Notes: generated by a model not told the origin, from the letters alone. A stretch of DNA of 64,000 nucleotides from Natronococcus sp. A-GB7 (GCF_029688865.1 NZ_JARUKV010000002.1:186001-250000), one strand, 5' to 3'. Numbered from the stretch's first letter, positions 16,923-25,353 are shown. Translations and numbers: made by a program.

Positions 16923-17054
16923 ACGAACCACCTCGAATGGTTCGTGTGAGCAGAGAGTGGGAGGCGACTAACGGAAGCGGGAACGACCGTGGTCACAGTC
17001 GCCACCCCGCGGTGTTGCGACCGACGGTCTCGATCGTCGTGATGGAGACCGTCA
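16908..17054. repeat. 14-bp direct repeat bracketing a 119-bp insert between purS and purQ
   Basis: GATGGAGACCGTCA occurs at 16908-16921 (codons 1-5 of purQ on the minus strand) and again at 17041-17054, directly after the purS stop. The second copy follows TAG as ATG ACG GTC TCC ATC, the same first codons as purQ. It opens a 20-codon frame that stops near 16993. The simplest reading is an insertion or duplication at the original purQ start. Confidence 0.7.
16919..16949 (-). promoter_or_regulatory. 12-bp hairpin sequestering the purQ ribosome site and start
   Basis: TCACACGAACCA (16919-16930) and TGGTTCGTGTGA (16938-16949) are exact reverse complements around a 7-base loop. On the mRNA the SD-like GAGG is in the loop, and the rest of the SD plus the GTG start (16922-16920) are in the 3' arm. 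Folding would block initiation unless opened by a ribosome from upstream or by a ligand or protein. Confidence 0.65.
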
Positions 17055-17055
17055 T

Positions 17056-17307
17056 CTACCGCTCGTCGACCTCCACGTCATAGTCGTGGATGGTCGGGTT
17101 CGCGAGCAGTCGTTCGGCCATCTCGTCGGCACGCTCGCGGGCGCCGTCGGCGGAGTCAGCCTCGAGATCGATCTCGAAGCGGTCGGCCGATCGCAGCCCC
17201 TCGAGTTCGAAGCCCAGTCGCTCGAGGGCCTGCTTCGTGGTCTCGGCCTCGGGGTCGAGGACGCCGCGTTTGAGTCGAACCGTCACCGTCGCGGTGTAGG
17301 CCGTCAT
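17056..17307 (-). CDS. purS: phosphoribosylformylglycinamidine synthase subunit PurS
   Basis: This 83-residue small subunit of FGAM synthase starts MTAYTATVTVRLKRGVLDPE, which is the family's beta strand plus the RGVLDPEA motif, and contains KQALERLGF and VRSADRF-like GLRSADRFEI. PurS homodimers bridge PurL and PurQ in the archaeal and Gram-positive type of the enzyme. purQ follows on the same strand after an unusually long 133-base gap, where related genomes normally have the genes adjacent (from memory). Confidence 0.95.
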   Translation of the reverse strand: MTAYTATVTVRLKRGVLDPEAETTKQALERLGFELEGLRSADRFEIDLEADSADGARERADEMAERLLANPTIHDYDVEVDER

Positions 17308-17389
17308 TATCTGATACCCCGTAACCGTGCTCAAAAACGCTTTCGGCTTTCGCCTGGAATCCACGTTCGTGAATACCGGCGGAACGCCC

Positions 17390-17761
17390 TCAGGGAAGTA
17401 GTCGGCCGACCGCCGTCCGAAGGCGGTAGCCGATCGAGCCCTTCCGATAGCCGTTCCAGCCCCGCATCCCGCCGGCCAGGGTCACGGCGTCGTACCCCTC
17501 CTCCTCGAGGACGGACGTCGCCTTTCGGGCGACGATCCCGGCCTTGCAGACCGTGACGACCGTCCCGTCGTCGGGCACCTCCTCGAGCGATCGTCGGAGT
17601 TCGCTCTCGTCGCCGCGTCGCAGATCATCGTACACGGGGACGTTGTGACTCTCCTCGATGTGCTCGCGTCGGTAGCTCTCGGCCGGTCTGATATCGAGGA
17701 CGTAGGGGGCGTTCCCGCTCGAGCGACGGGCGTCTAGCTCCGGCGGGCTAATCTTGCTCAT
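17390..17761 (-). CDS. rhodanese-like domain protein
   Basis: This 123-residue single rhodanese domain starts at ATG 17761 (MSKISPPELDARR). Key parts are YVLDIRPAESYRREHI and the active-site loop VVTVCKAGIVARKA with catalytic Cys near residue 84, then LAGGMRGWNGY. Rhodaneses carry a persulfide on this Cys and pass sulfur to acceptors such as cyanide, thiols or tRNA and cofactor enzymes. A long upstream open frame is a shadow of the neighbouring oxidoreductase. The C-terminal tail (YRLRTAVGRLLP) is basic. Confidence 0.9.
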   Translation of the reverse strand: MSKISPPELDARRSSGNAPYVLDIRPAESYRREHIEESHNVPVYDDLRRGDESELRRSLEEVPDDGTVVTVCKAGIVARKATSVLEEEGYDAVTLAGGMRGWNGYRKGSIGYRLRTAVGRLLP

Positions 17762-17945
17762 GTGGCGCAATACCAGCCAGTGTACAAAACGACACGGATA
17801 CGCGCTCGAGTCGCTTCCGGAACGCGTTCGCGCTACGTCGACGGCTCGTAGACGTACGAGTGGCGGATATCTACGTCGTAGATCGGAACCCGGACGGACC
17901 CTCGTTCGCTCGAGAGCCAGACCGGCCGCCCCGCGCTCGAGCGGC

Positions 17946-19151
17946 TCAGTCGGCCGGCGCCATCGGCTCTCTGCGACTCGAGATCGGTTCGACCAGTCGG
18001 TCGGCCGCCCGTCGCGCGCCGGCGACGTTTCCCGCGAACGGACCGACGGTACCGGCCGCCAGCGCGCCCGTGACGAACACCGGGGATCGAGTGCCGTCGG
18101 TGCGACGCCACGCCAGCGTCTCGTCCTCGAGCACCGGCATTCCTCGATACCCTCGCTCGAGTCCCAGCTCCTCGGCGACCCGGTCGACGAACGGGTGGTC
18201 GAACACCGGGGCGAACCCGGTCGCGAGGACGACCCGTTCGGCCGAACAGCAGCCGCCGTCCTCGAGCAGCAGTCGCACGCTGCCGTCGACCGCGCGGGCG
18301 GACTCGACCTCGCCGATCCGGGTTCGCAAGTTGCCCGCGTCGACCGCCGAGTCGAGCCGCTCGAGCAGCGTCGGCGGGACTGTGGCATCGTTGCGTGCCT
18401 CGCGGACGACCTCGAGGCGCCTCTTCGAACCGGGCGGGTGACGGTGGAGGTGGCGCTCGACGTGGGACCAGTTGATCCAGCGTGGATCGGCCTCGATGGC
18501 CGCCTCCTCGAGGTCGCGTCTCGAGAGCAGCGTCACGGGTTCCCGGTCGGCGAGGCAGGTCGCCAGCTGGGCCGCGGTGACCCCGCCCCCGACGACGACC
18601 GTCTCCTCGGCCCGACGGTCGGGGTCGAACCCGTCCCAGACGTGGCTGATCCCGTCGACGCCCTCCGCCCAGTCGGGGGTTCGGTACCGTCCGCCGCGTC
18701 CGATCGCCAGCACGCAGGTTCGGGTTCGGATCGGGCCGTCGTCGGTCTCGAGGACGAGTCCGCCGTCCTCGCGTTCGCTCACGGCGTCGACCGCCGTCTG
18801 CCGGTGCAGCGCCTCGAGGCTCTCCCGGTCGATAACCCGGTCAGCGTAGTCGAGAAACAGCGACAGCGACGGCCGACGAGGATAGCCCGGCGTCGGCAGG
18901 AGTTCGTCCTCGCGGCCGCGAGCCTCCGCGAAGCTCTCGAGGCCGAACGGCTCGGTGCCGACGTGGTGGACGAACGTCGAGCGCATCGCGTCCATCTCGC
19001 AGGCCCGGGCCTTCCGTCGGAACGAGGCCAGCAGCCGCTCGTTCGGGTCGACGATCCGAACGTCCTCGCGCTCGAGGTCGGTGTCCTCGAGCAGCCGTTG
19101 AACGAGGTAAGTCCCGTGGATTCCCCCGCCGACGATGACGCAGTCGTACAT
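17946..19151 (-). CDS. FAD/NAD(P)-binding oxidoreductase
   Basis: The 401-residue flavoprotein (start ATG 19151, MYDCVIVGGGIHGTYL) has an N-terminal FAD Rossmann motif VIVGGGIHG, a second dinucleotide fold VVVGGGVTAAQLA at about residue 190, and a late ATGFAPVFDHP motif. It resembles lysine/ornithine N-monooxygenase-like or thioredoxin-reductase-like proteins but lacks a CxxC redox pair. The substrate is unknown. A TATA-like AAGTAATAATGG precedes the start. The region from the start to the next gene, 19323, is a divergent promoter. Confidence 0.85.
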   Translation of the reverse strand: MYDCVIVGGGIHGTYLVQRLLEDTDLEREDVRIVDPNERLLASFRRKARACEMDAMRSTFVHHVGTEPFGLESFAEARGREDELLPTPGYPRRPSLSLFLDYADRVIDRESLEALHRQTAVDAVSEREDGGLVLETDDGPIRTRTCVLAIGRGGRYRTPDWAEGVDGISHVWDGFDPDRRAEETVVVGGGVTAAQLATCLADREPVTLLSRRDLEEAAIEADPRWINWSHVERHLHRHPPGSKRRLEVVREARNDATVPPTLLERLDSAVDAGNLRTRIGEVESARAVDGSVRLLLEDGGCCSAERVVLATGFAPVFDHPFVDRVAEELGLERGYRGMPVLEDETLAWRRTDGTRSPVFVTGALAAGTVGPFAGNVAGARRAADRLVEPISSRREPMAPAD

Positions 19152-19322
19152 ACGAACCGGATACACCCCATTATTACTTTAGAGCTTTGCTTTGATAATA
19201 CTTGTTTAGAAGCGCGATACTGGTAGCAATATTGCGAGCGATCCGGCGGGAACCCGTCGGTTGCACGGCTCCGTAGCTGTGGGGTTTTCGTCGGTGGATC
19301 GCGTAGTTCCGCAGCGAGTGTT

Positions 19323-19793
19323 ATGTCGGAAGAATCCCTCGCCGATCGGTTCGGAACCTACCAGCGCCGGTTCGACAGGCTCGACGCGACGATCGCCGCG
19401 TACATGGACCGCTGGGGAATGCCGGTGTTGCGAGCCGCGGTCGCCGTCGTGTTCGTCTGGTTCGGCGCGCTCAAGGTGTTCGGCGTCTCGCCAGCCGGCG
19501 AACTCGTCGCGGCGACGGTCTACGTCGTTCCGCCGGAGCTGTTCGTTCCGGTACTGGGCGTCTGGGAGGTCCTCATCGGAATCAGCCTGCTCTACCGTCC
19601 CCTCATCCGGGTCGGTATCTTCCTGCTGGTCTTCCAGCTTCCCGGCACCTTCCTCCCGCTGATCCTCGTTCCGGAGGCGGTCTACGTCACGTTCCCGTAC
19701 GCGCTCACGGTCGAGGGGCAGTACATCATCAAGAACCTCGTCATCATCGGTGCCGCGCTCGTGATCGGCGGCACCGTCAGAGAAGATACGTAA
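19323..19793 (+). CDS. DoxX/DUF417-like membrane protein
   Basis: This protein has 156 residues with an acidic cytoplasmic N-terminus and four membrane helices (about 38-58, 70-90, 95-125, 135-150). It contains FVWFGALKVFGVSPAGE in helix 1 and TVEGQYIIKNLVIIGAALVI near the end, which are family features of DoxX-like and YkgB/DUF417 proteins. These have been linked to stress and redox functions, but the molecular role is not settled. It is a single gene. Confidence 0.82.
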   Translation: MSEESLADRFGTYQRRFDRLDATIAAYMDRWGMPVLRAAVAVVFVWFGALKVFGVSPAGELVAATVYVVPPELFVPVLGVWEVLIGISLLYRPLIRVGIFLLVFQLPGTFLPLILVPEAVYVTFPYALTVEGQYIIKNLVIIGAALVIGGTVREDT

Positions 19794-19938
19794 TCGTCAG
19801 ACGCCCGATCCACGTGAGCACGAGCTAGCATCGATCGTGCTCGACCGTTTCGGACTCGTCTCGGTACCGGTAGCACGAACGAACTGTCATGTGGGCCGGT
19901 ACCAAGAAATATGCGATCGGGACGGGTCCGTACGGGAA

Positions 19939-21273
19939 ATGAGCGAGGACGCCGACGATCCGGTCTACTACGTGATCAGCGACCTGCATATCGGCGGCGA
20001 CGAACAGCTCGAGCACGTCGACTTCCTCGAGGAGCTACTCGGCTTCCTGAAGCGACTGGAGAACGGCGACGAGAACGCGGAGTTGATCATCAACGGCGAC
20101 GCCTTCGGCCTCTGGGAGTTCACCGAACTCGAGGGAACGGCGAAGCTCGACGAGTTGATCGACCGCTACCCCGAGCTGTTCGAGCAGCTCCGCGCGACCG
20201 GCGAGTCCGTTCCGATCACGCTGCTTCCGGGTAATCACGATCACGAGCTCGCGGCCTACGACGAGTACGCCGATCGGCTCGCCGCGTACAACGTCGACCT
20301 CGTGCGGGCGCTGTCGATCACGCGACCGGTGGGCGGCCGCACGATTCACTTCGAACACGGCCACCAGCAGGATCCCAACAATCGGATCGAGGATTTCGGG
20401 AACCCCCACGCGACGCCGATGGGATACTTCTACAACACCCACGTGACGAGTCGCGCCGGGCGACTCTCCGATCGCGGGCGGTACAACTGGCTGAAGGACG
20501 TCCAGGCGGTGACGCCGACCGAGCGGATGCCAAACTGGCTGCTCTCGAAGTACTTCTATCGCGAAATGAACCCCCTCCTGCGGTACGCGGCCATTCCGTT
20601 CTTGCTGTTGCTCAACGTGAGCGTCATCCTCGCGATCTTCGCGGGGCTCGATCTTGCAGGTGCCTGGACGATGCCGGTCGACGCGGTCGACGCGTTCCTC
20701 GCCCGGTTCGGGCTGGCCGGCGCGGCCGTCCACCTGCTGCTCGTGATCAACGCGGTCGTCGGTGGACTGCTGTTGCTCGTTGGCGTTCCCCTGTACCTCT
20801 TCGCCAGGGACGCGAGGAAGACGGTCGACCGATTCGGCGTCGTCGAAACCGATCTCACGGTCGATCCGGAACAGCCGTACAGGGAGGCGGCCCGCGAAAT
20901 ATTCGCCGACCGACCGGAGACGGCGGTGTTCTGTTACGGCCACACGCACCGACCGGGGATGGCGACGGTCGACGGCGGGTTGCTCGTCAACACCGGAACG
21001 TGGCTGAAACGCCTCCACCGTCGGGACGTCGTCGCCGGCCACCTTCCGCCCGTTTTCTATCCGTCGTACCAGCTGTGCGTCGTTCGCATCGCATCCGAGG
21101 ACGACGACGTCGTCGTCGAGTACGAAAGAGTCGAGAAGTCGAGCCCGACCGCGTCGGAGCTCACCCTGACCGAGCGACTCCTCACGCTGGGTCGAGAGCC
21201 GAACCCCGAACTTCCCGGGCGGGCGGTCGTCGAGAGCGACGCTCCCGAGCCCGCGGCGGACGTCCTCGAGTGA
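19939..21273 (+). CDS. membrane-anchored calcineurin-like metallophosphoesterase
   Basis: This 444-residue protein starts at ATG 19939 (MSEDADDPVYYVISDLHIGG). The metal-binding motifs of the calcineurin-like family are present in order: SDLHIGG, NGDAFGLWE, GNHDHE, a conserved FEHGHQQDP, and GHTHRPGM near the end. Two hydrophobic helices (about 212-235 and 255-280) are inserted between the third and last motifs, so the protein is probably anchored to the membrane with the active site in the cytoplasm. Substrate is unknown; UDP-sugar or lipid-linked pyrophosphates would fit membrane anchoring. It is convergent with the FeoB-like gene (5-base gap). Confidence 0.88.
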   Translation: MSEDADDPVYYVISDLHIGGDEQLEHVDFLEELLGFLKRLENGDENAELIINGDAFGLWEFTELEGTAKLDELIDRYPELFEQLRATGESVPITLLPGNHDHELAAYDEYADRLAAYNVDLVRALSITRPVGGRTIHFEHGHQQDPNNRIEDFGNPHATPMGYFYNTHVTSRAGRLSDRGRYNWLKDVQAVTPTERMPNWLLSKYFYREMNPLLRYAAIPFLLLLNVSVILAIFAGLDLAGAWTMPVDAVDAFLARFGLAGAAVHLLLVINAVVGGLLLLVGVPLYLFARDARKTVDRFGVVETDLTVDPEQPYREAAREIFADRPETAVFCYGHTHRPGMATVDGGLLVNTGTWLKRLHRRDVVAGHLPPVFYPSYQLCVVRIASEDDDVVVEYERVEKSSPTASELTLTERLLTLGREPNPELPGRAVVESDAPEPAADVLE

Positions 21274-21278
21274 GCAGG

Positions 21279-22958
21279 TCAGAACAGCAGTCGCCCGGTC
21301 CACGCGAGCGCGAGCGCGAACGCGACTGCCGCCGCGGCCTGGCGAGCGAGCATCCTCGCTACGAACCGGGCCGAGACCTCTCGAGCGACCGTGATCGCGG
21401 TGACCAGACAGGGCAGGAGGACGCCCGCGAGGTAGACCGCGACCAGCACCTGGAGCGGCGAGAGCGCGGCGATCCCGCTCGCGTCGGCGGTCAGCAGTGC
21501 GATCCCGTCCTTGCGGATCGAGGCGAGGACGATCGGCAGGGCGGCCTCGGCGGGGAGGCCGAAGGCGCCCATCGCCGGCACCAGCGCGTCGCCGAGCCGT
21601 TCGAGGACGCCGACGTACTCGAGCAGCGCCGCGACGACGCAGATCCCCGCGAAGACGGGTAAGGCGGTGGTGAGGAAGCTCGCGAGCGAGGATCTGGCCT
21701 CGCGCCAGACCGCGCGCGGGCGGGGCCACTCGAGGAACGTGCGTCGATCGACCGCGAGCGACGTCGTCCGGGCCTCCGGCGGAGCGATCAGGCGAACGTA
21801 GAGCAGCGTCGTCGCGACGAGCACGGCGAGGTAGGGGACGACGAGCCAGCTCATCCCGACCGCGGCGAAGACCGCGAGCGTGGCCGGAAACTGGTAGGAG
21901 CAGGCCGCGCCGAAGGAGATCGCCGAGATGGTGGTACAGCGGGTGCAGTCCGAGCAGCTCCGGGTGCTCGTCACGGCGGGGACGTTACAGCCAAAGCCCA
22001 TCACGACGCGGACGAGATCCCTACCTGTCAAACCGACGCGGCGCATGACGGGATGGAGCGCGGTCGTCACCCGCGTGACGAGCCCGCTGGCCTTGTACGC
22101 GCCCATGAACAGGGCGAAGATGAGCATCGTCGGCAGCGCCCAGACGAACAGGAACGGTCCCATCGCGAGCAGTCCGTAGTCGCTGACGAACGCGGCCGCC
22201 ACCGGCTCCGGCAGCGGTGTCGCCTCGATCCATCCGACGGCGGGCTCGAGGGCCGCGCCGACGATCGGGTCGAGTTCGCCCGCGACAGTGTTGGCGAACC
22301 AGACGGCGACGATGGCAGGAAGGAGGAGAACGAGCGCGCTCGCGATCGGACCCAGGTACGGGCGCTCGAGGATCGTCTCGGACGGCTCGATCTCCCAGCC
22401 CGCGTGGGTCGTCGTCTCGACGGGAAACGAGCCCGCGTAGCGAAGCGCCTCGAGGACCGACCCGACATCGGCTCCCGCCGCCGGGTCCGCGCCGGGAGCG
22501 ACCCCGCCGTCCGCAGCTACCCGCGTCAGTCGTCGGGCGTCGACGGGGACGACCGGGACGCCGAGATCCGACTCGAGCGCGGCGATCGTCCCCTCGGCGT
22601 CGTCGGCGTCATCGATCCGGTCCCAGTGGGTGACGACCACCGCGCCGGGACGTCCCTCGACGAGGGGCAACAGGTCCTCGAGATCCCGATCGAGATCCGT
22701 CGCCGGGACGACGAGGACGACCCGGTCGGTCGCCTCGAGTTCCGCCAGCGCTTCGCGGGTCGTCTCGCTGTCGGCCTCGAGAGTGATCCCCGGCGTGTCG
22801 ACCAGCTCGAAGCCGTCGGTTCGGTAGACCTCGCTCGAGACGGTCGATCCGCCGACGTTCTCGTCGGCCGGCTGCGAGCCGGTGAGGCCGGCCGCGAGCG
22901 CCGACTTGCCGACGCTCTCCTTGCCGATCAGGACGAGACGCTCGCGGTCCGCACTCAT
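21279..22958 (-). CDS. feoB: FeoB-type ferrous iron transporter, divergent
   Basis: The 559-residue protein has a G domain (residues 1-170) with P-loop GKESVGKSA, G3 DTPG, and THWD in place of the usual NKxD. Two gate halves follow, with the FeoB signature VMGFGCNVPAVTSTRS. Immediately after this signature lies CSDCTRC (about 335-341), an extra cysteine cluster, then FGAACSYQFPATL. FeoB moves Fe2+ across the membrane. It is shorter than the E. coli protein of about 770 residues, and no FeoA gene is present. It is divergent from a CobW-type chaperone with a palindromic operator between them, so both are probably under metal control; manganese or zinc transport is an alternative. Confidence 0.88.
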   Translation of the reverse strand: MSADRERLVLIGKESVGKSALAAGLTGSQPADENVGGSTVSSEVYRTDGFELVDTPGITLEADSETTREALAELEATDRVVLVVPATDLDRDLEDLLPLVEGRPGAVVVTHWDRIDDADDAEGTIAALESDLGVPVVPVDARRLTRVAADGGVAPGADPAAGADVGSVLEALRYAGSFPVETTTHAGWEIEPSETILERPYLGPIASALVLLLPAIVAVWFANTVAGELDPIVGAALEPAVGWIEATPLPEPVAAAFVSDYGLLAMGPFLFVWALPTMLIFALFMGAYKASGLVTRVTTALHPVMRRVGLTGRDLVRVVMGFGCNVPAVTSTRSCSDCTRCTTISAISFGAACSYQFPATLAVFAAVGMSWLVVPYLAVLVATTLLYVRLIAPPEARTTSLAVDRRTFLEWPRPRAVWREARSSLASFLTTALPVFAGICVVAALLEYVGVLERLGDALVPAMGAFGLPAEAALPIVLASIRKDGIALLTADASGIAALSPLQVLVAVYLAGVLLPCLVTAITVAREVSARFVARMLARQAAAAVAFALALAWTGRLLF

Positions 22959-23085
22959 CCGCTCACCTCCTGGCGCCTTCGGAGCGGGGCCTCGAGTCTA
23001 CGGGCCGCCCTGACGGCGGCACAACGGAGTGGCTGTCGCATTGCCACGTCACTCGGCAGCCGTGATTAATAATAGCACCGTCTAA

Positions 23086-23104
23086 GATAATAACTACTAT
23101 TATC
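23086..23104. promoter_or_regulatory. palindromic operator candidate between feoB and cobW-like gene
   Basis: GATAATA, 5-base spacer, TATTATC is a perfect 7+5+7 inverted repeat. It ends 23 bases before the CobW start at 23128, where it covers the TATA/start region, and lies 128 bases upstream of feoB. Placement between two metal-handling genes suggests a DtxR-, Fur- or ArsR-type metal sensor. Confidence 0.55.
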
Positions 23105-23127
23105 CTTGGGCTCGTATTCACAACCGA

Positions 23128-24390
23128 ATGCGCGATAACTCGACACCCGTTACGGTACTGTCCGGAACGCTCGGCGCCGGCAAGACGACCGTTCTGAACA
23201 ACCTCCTGCGGGAAACCGACGACCGTATCGCCGTGCTGGTCAACGACATGGGCGAGGTCAACGTCGACGCCGAGCACGTCGCCGAATCGTCGGACATCGC
23301 CGACGAGGACGAGGAGCTGATCGAGCTCTCGGACGGCTGTATCTGCTGTGAGCTCCGCGGGGACCTGCTCGAGGCGATCGACGAGCTCACCCGCGAGCGG
23401 GCGTTCGACGCCGTCGTCGTCGAGTCGACCGGGGTCGCCGAACCGCTCCCGGTCGCCCAGACGCTGACGATCGGGTTCGACCAGAGCGACCTCGAGCCCA
23501 CGGAGTTTTACGAAGAGACCGGGATGGAACCGCTCGAGGACTGCCACCTCGACACTACCGTGACCGTCGTCGACGCCCACCAGTTCGACGAGGCGATGCG
23601 CTCGGACGAACTCCTCGACGACGACGGCACCGAGAAACACCTCGGCGACCTGCTCGTCGAGCAGGTCGAGTTCTGCGACGTCCTCCTGCTCAACAAATGT
23701 GATCTCGTCGAGGAGGAGACCCTCGAACGGATCGAGTCGACCCTCGAGGTGCTCCAGCCCCGTGCGGAGATCGTTCGCACCGAACACGGTCGCGTCGACC
23801 CCGACGCGATCGTCGACACCGACCGGTTCGACTTCGAGGAGGCGAGCCAGTCGGCGGGCTGGATCCGGGAGCTCCAGGAGCCCCACCAGTCCGCCGAGGA
23901 GGAACACGGCGTCACCTCCTTCGTCTTCGGTGCCCGCCGGCCGTTCCACCCCGAGCGCTTCGCCGAGTTGCTCGACGAGTTCCCCGACGAGGTCGTCCGC
24001 GCGAAGGGCCACTTCTGGCTCGCCGGCCGCGGCGAGGAGGCGCTGACGATCAACGTCGCCGGCCGATCGATCCGCGTCGGCCCCGGCGGGCCCTGGACCG
24101 ACGCGCTGCCCGAACCCGAGCGCAGCGAGCGCCTCGAGGAGCACCCCGAACTCGAGGACCAGTGGCACGACCGGTGGGGCGATCGCAGCATCCAGCTCGT
24201 GGTGATCGGCGCCGAGATGGACCACGAGTCGCTGCGAGCCGCCCTCGAGGACTGCCTGCTCACCGATTCGGAACTCGAGGCGGACTGGTCGAGCTACGAG
24301 GATCGGTTCCCGACGTTCGAGGCACCCGAAGACGAGCCGACGGCCGACGCCGAGGACGAGAGCCAGGAAGAGATCGGTATCGCGGACTGA
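23128..24390 (+). CDS. CobW/COG0523 GTP-dependent metallochaperone
   Basis: This 420-residue P-loop GTPase of the COG0523 family has Walker A GTLGAGKTT (13-21), the metal-binding motif C71-I-C73-C74 in SDGCICCELRGD, base-recognition LNKCDL (about 190), and a C-terminal CobW_C domain (about 270-400) with KGHFWLAGR. The family inserts metals (zinc, cobalt) into client proteins and is often induced by zinc limitation. The Asp/Glu-rich end is typical of haloarchaea. Two or three tiny genes follow on the same strand. Confidence 0.92.
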   Translation: MRDNSTPVTVLSGTLGAGKTTVLNNLLRETDDRIAVLVNDMGEVNVDAEHVAESSDIADEDEELIELSDGCICCELRGDLLEAIDELTRERAFDAVVVESTGVAEPLPVAQTLTIGFDQSDLEPTEFYEETGMEPLEDCHLDTTVTVVDAHQFDEAMRSDELLDDDGTEKHLGDLLVEQVEFCDVLLLNKCDLVEEETLERIESTLEVLQPRAEIVRTEHGRVDPDAIVDTDRFDFEEASQSAGWIRELQEPHQSAEEEHGVTSFVFGARRPFHPERFAELLDEFPDEVVRAKGHFWLAGRGEEALTINVAGRSIRVGPGGPWTDALPEPERSERLEEHPELEDQWHDRWGDRSIQLVVIGAEMDHESLRAALEDCLLTDSELEADWSSYEDRFPTFEAPEDEPTADAEDESQEEIGIAD

Positions 24391-24401
24391 GACACCTACC
24401 A

Positions 24402-24614
24402 GTGACCGAGTACGACACCGACGCCGACCCGTTCGCCGACGCACGCACCGAAGCCGACGGCGACGTCTCGCCGTGTTACCAGGCGTACGTCGAGCGCCGT
24501 GACCACCGACCCGACAGCTGCACCGTCTACTGTGCGCTCGACGACGAATCGATCGAAGACACCTGGATCCGCGCGAAGGGGGACGCGTTCGTCTCCCGCG
24601 AGGACGTCAGGTGA
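24402..24614 (+). CDS. DUF7511-like small protein
   Basis: The gene encodes 70 residues, if started at GTG 24402, 12 bases after the CobW-family stop. It reads VTEYDTDADPFADARTE and later PDSCTVYCALDDESIEDTW. The pattern HRPDSCTxY...W resembles the haloarchaeal DUF7511 family (from memory). Tight spacing supports co-transcription with the metallochaperone. Only two Cys are present, so metal binding is uncertain. Confidence 0.65.
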   Translation: MTEYDTDADPFADARTEADGDVSPCYQAYVERRDHRPDSCTVYCALDDESIEDTWIRAKGDAFVSREDVR

Positions 24615-24653
24615 CGGTTCCGAACGACTGTACACCCAACACACCACACGACG

Positions 24654-24911
24654 ATGTCAACCAACTTCCAGACCGCAGTCAGATCGAACGTATCGCACGC
24701 AACCAGACGAGAAGCCATCGACCGTCTCGTCGCGGCGGACGAGCGACGGAATCTCGCCCTCCTCGTCGAGATGGGCGGGCTCCGCGGGGAGTTCCGTCGG
24801 CGAGCCCTCGAGGGACTCGCCGACTGTAACGCGACCGAACTGCTCGAGGAACTGGCCGAGGATACGACGGTCGATCCGTCGCTGCGGTGTCGGGCGGCGA
24901 CGCTGTCCTGA
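24654..24911 (+). CDS. small conserved hypothetical protein, HEAT-like helices
   Basis: This 85-residue protein is predicted all-helical, with two repeats of a helix pair (RREAIDRLVAADERRNLALL and RRRALEGLADCNATELLEEL) that look like HEAT or ARM units. It follows the CobW/DUF7511 pair by 39 bases, so it may be the third gene of a metal-limitation operon. No catalytic motif is visible. Confidence 0.65.
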   Translation: MSTNFQTAVRSNVSHATRREAIDRLVAADERRNLALLVEMGGLRGEFRRRALEGLADCNATELLEELAEDTTVDPSLRCRAATLS

Positions 24912-25014
24912 ACACCGACCGAAACCGCCGTCCGACGGTCGCGGGTTCCTTAGCAGCGGTCCGAGAGATGTTGTTAAATTACATCCGGTTCGATTGCCCA
25001 TTTACTAGCAACTC

Positions 25015-25023
25015 TTTTTAAGT
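25015..25023 (+). promoter_or_regulatory. TATA box of the zinc-finger microprotein gene
   Basis: TTTTTAAGT is centred about 29 bases before ATG 25048, the spacing expected for a leaderless haloarchaeal transcript starting at or near the ATG. It supports this start over the overlapping upstream ATG at 25043. Confidence 0.55.
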
Positions 25024-25047
25024 AGTGGAGGCTGAGTTAGCAATGCT

Positions 25048-25200
25048 ATGGCATACAGCTGTTCCACCTGCGACGAGTCGTTCCAGTCCGCGGCAGGCGT
25101 CACCCAGCACGTCGCGCTACATCACAACACCTGTGCCGTCTGTGACGACGCGTTCGACGACGTGGACGGACTTCGTAACCACGTCCACGAGAACCACTGA
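25048..25200 (+). CDS. tandem C2H2 zinc-finger microprotein
   Basis: This 50-residue protein has two zinc fingers: CSTC...HVALHH (C5, C8, then His near 20-25) and CAVC...HVHENH (C29, C32, H45, H50), each C-x2-C-x12-H-x3-5-H. C2H2 proteins of this size are known in haloarchaea as regulators (for example biofilm and lipid control in Haloferax; from memory). A good TATA box lies 29 bases upstream. It could bind DNA or a protein partner. Confidence 0.85.
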   Translation: MAYSCSTCDESFQSAAGVTQHVALHHNTCAVCDDAFDDVDGLRNHVHENH

Positions 25201-25353
25201 TCGCGATCGACGAGTTCCGTTCTCGCGTTCGGTTCGAGAGGGACGGTCTTCGACGTATTCGTCCCCGGTTCCGGTAGCATCCCGAACGTAACGAGTCCGA
25301 CGCTCACTCGGTAGTCCCCTTCCCGAAGCGGGCGCTCTCCTCGACTGAAACGG

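Noticed and set aside
20035-21729. 564-codon minus-strand frame opposite the metallophosphoesterase
   Set aside because: Shadow of the phosphoesterase frame; composition is not protein-like.
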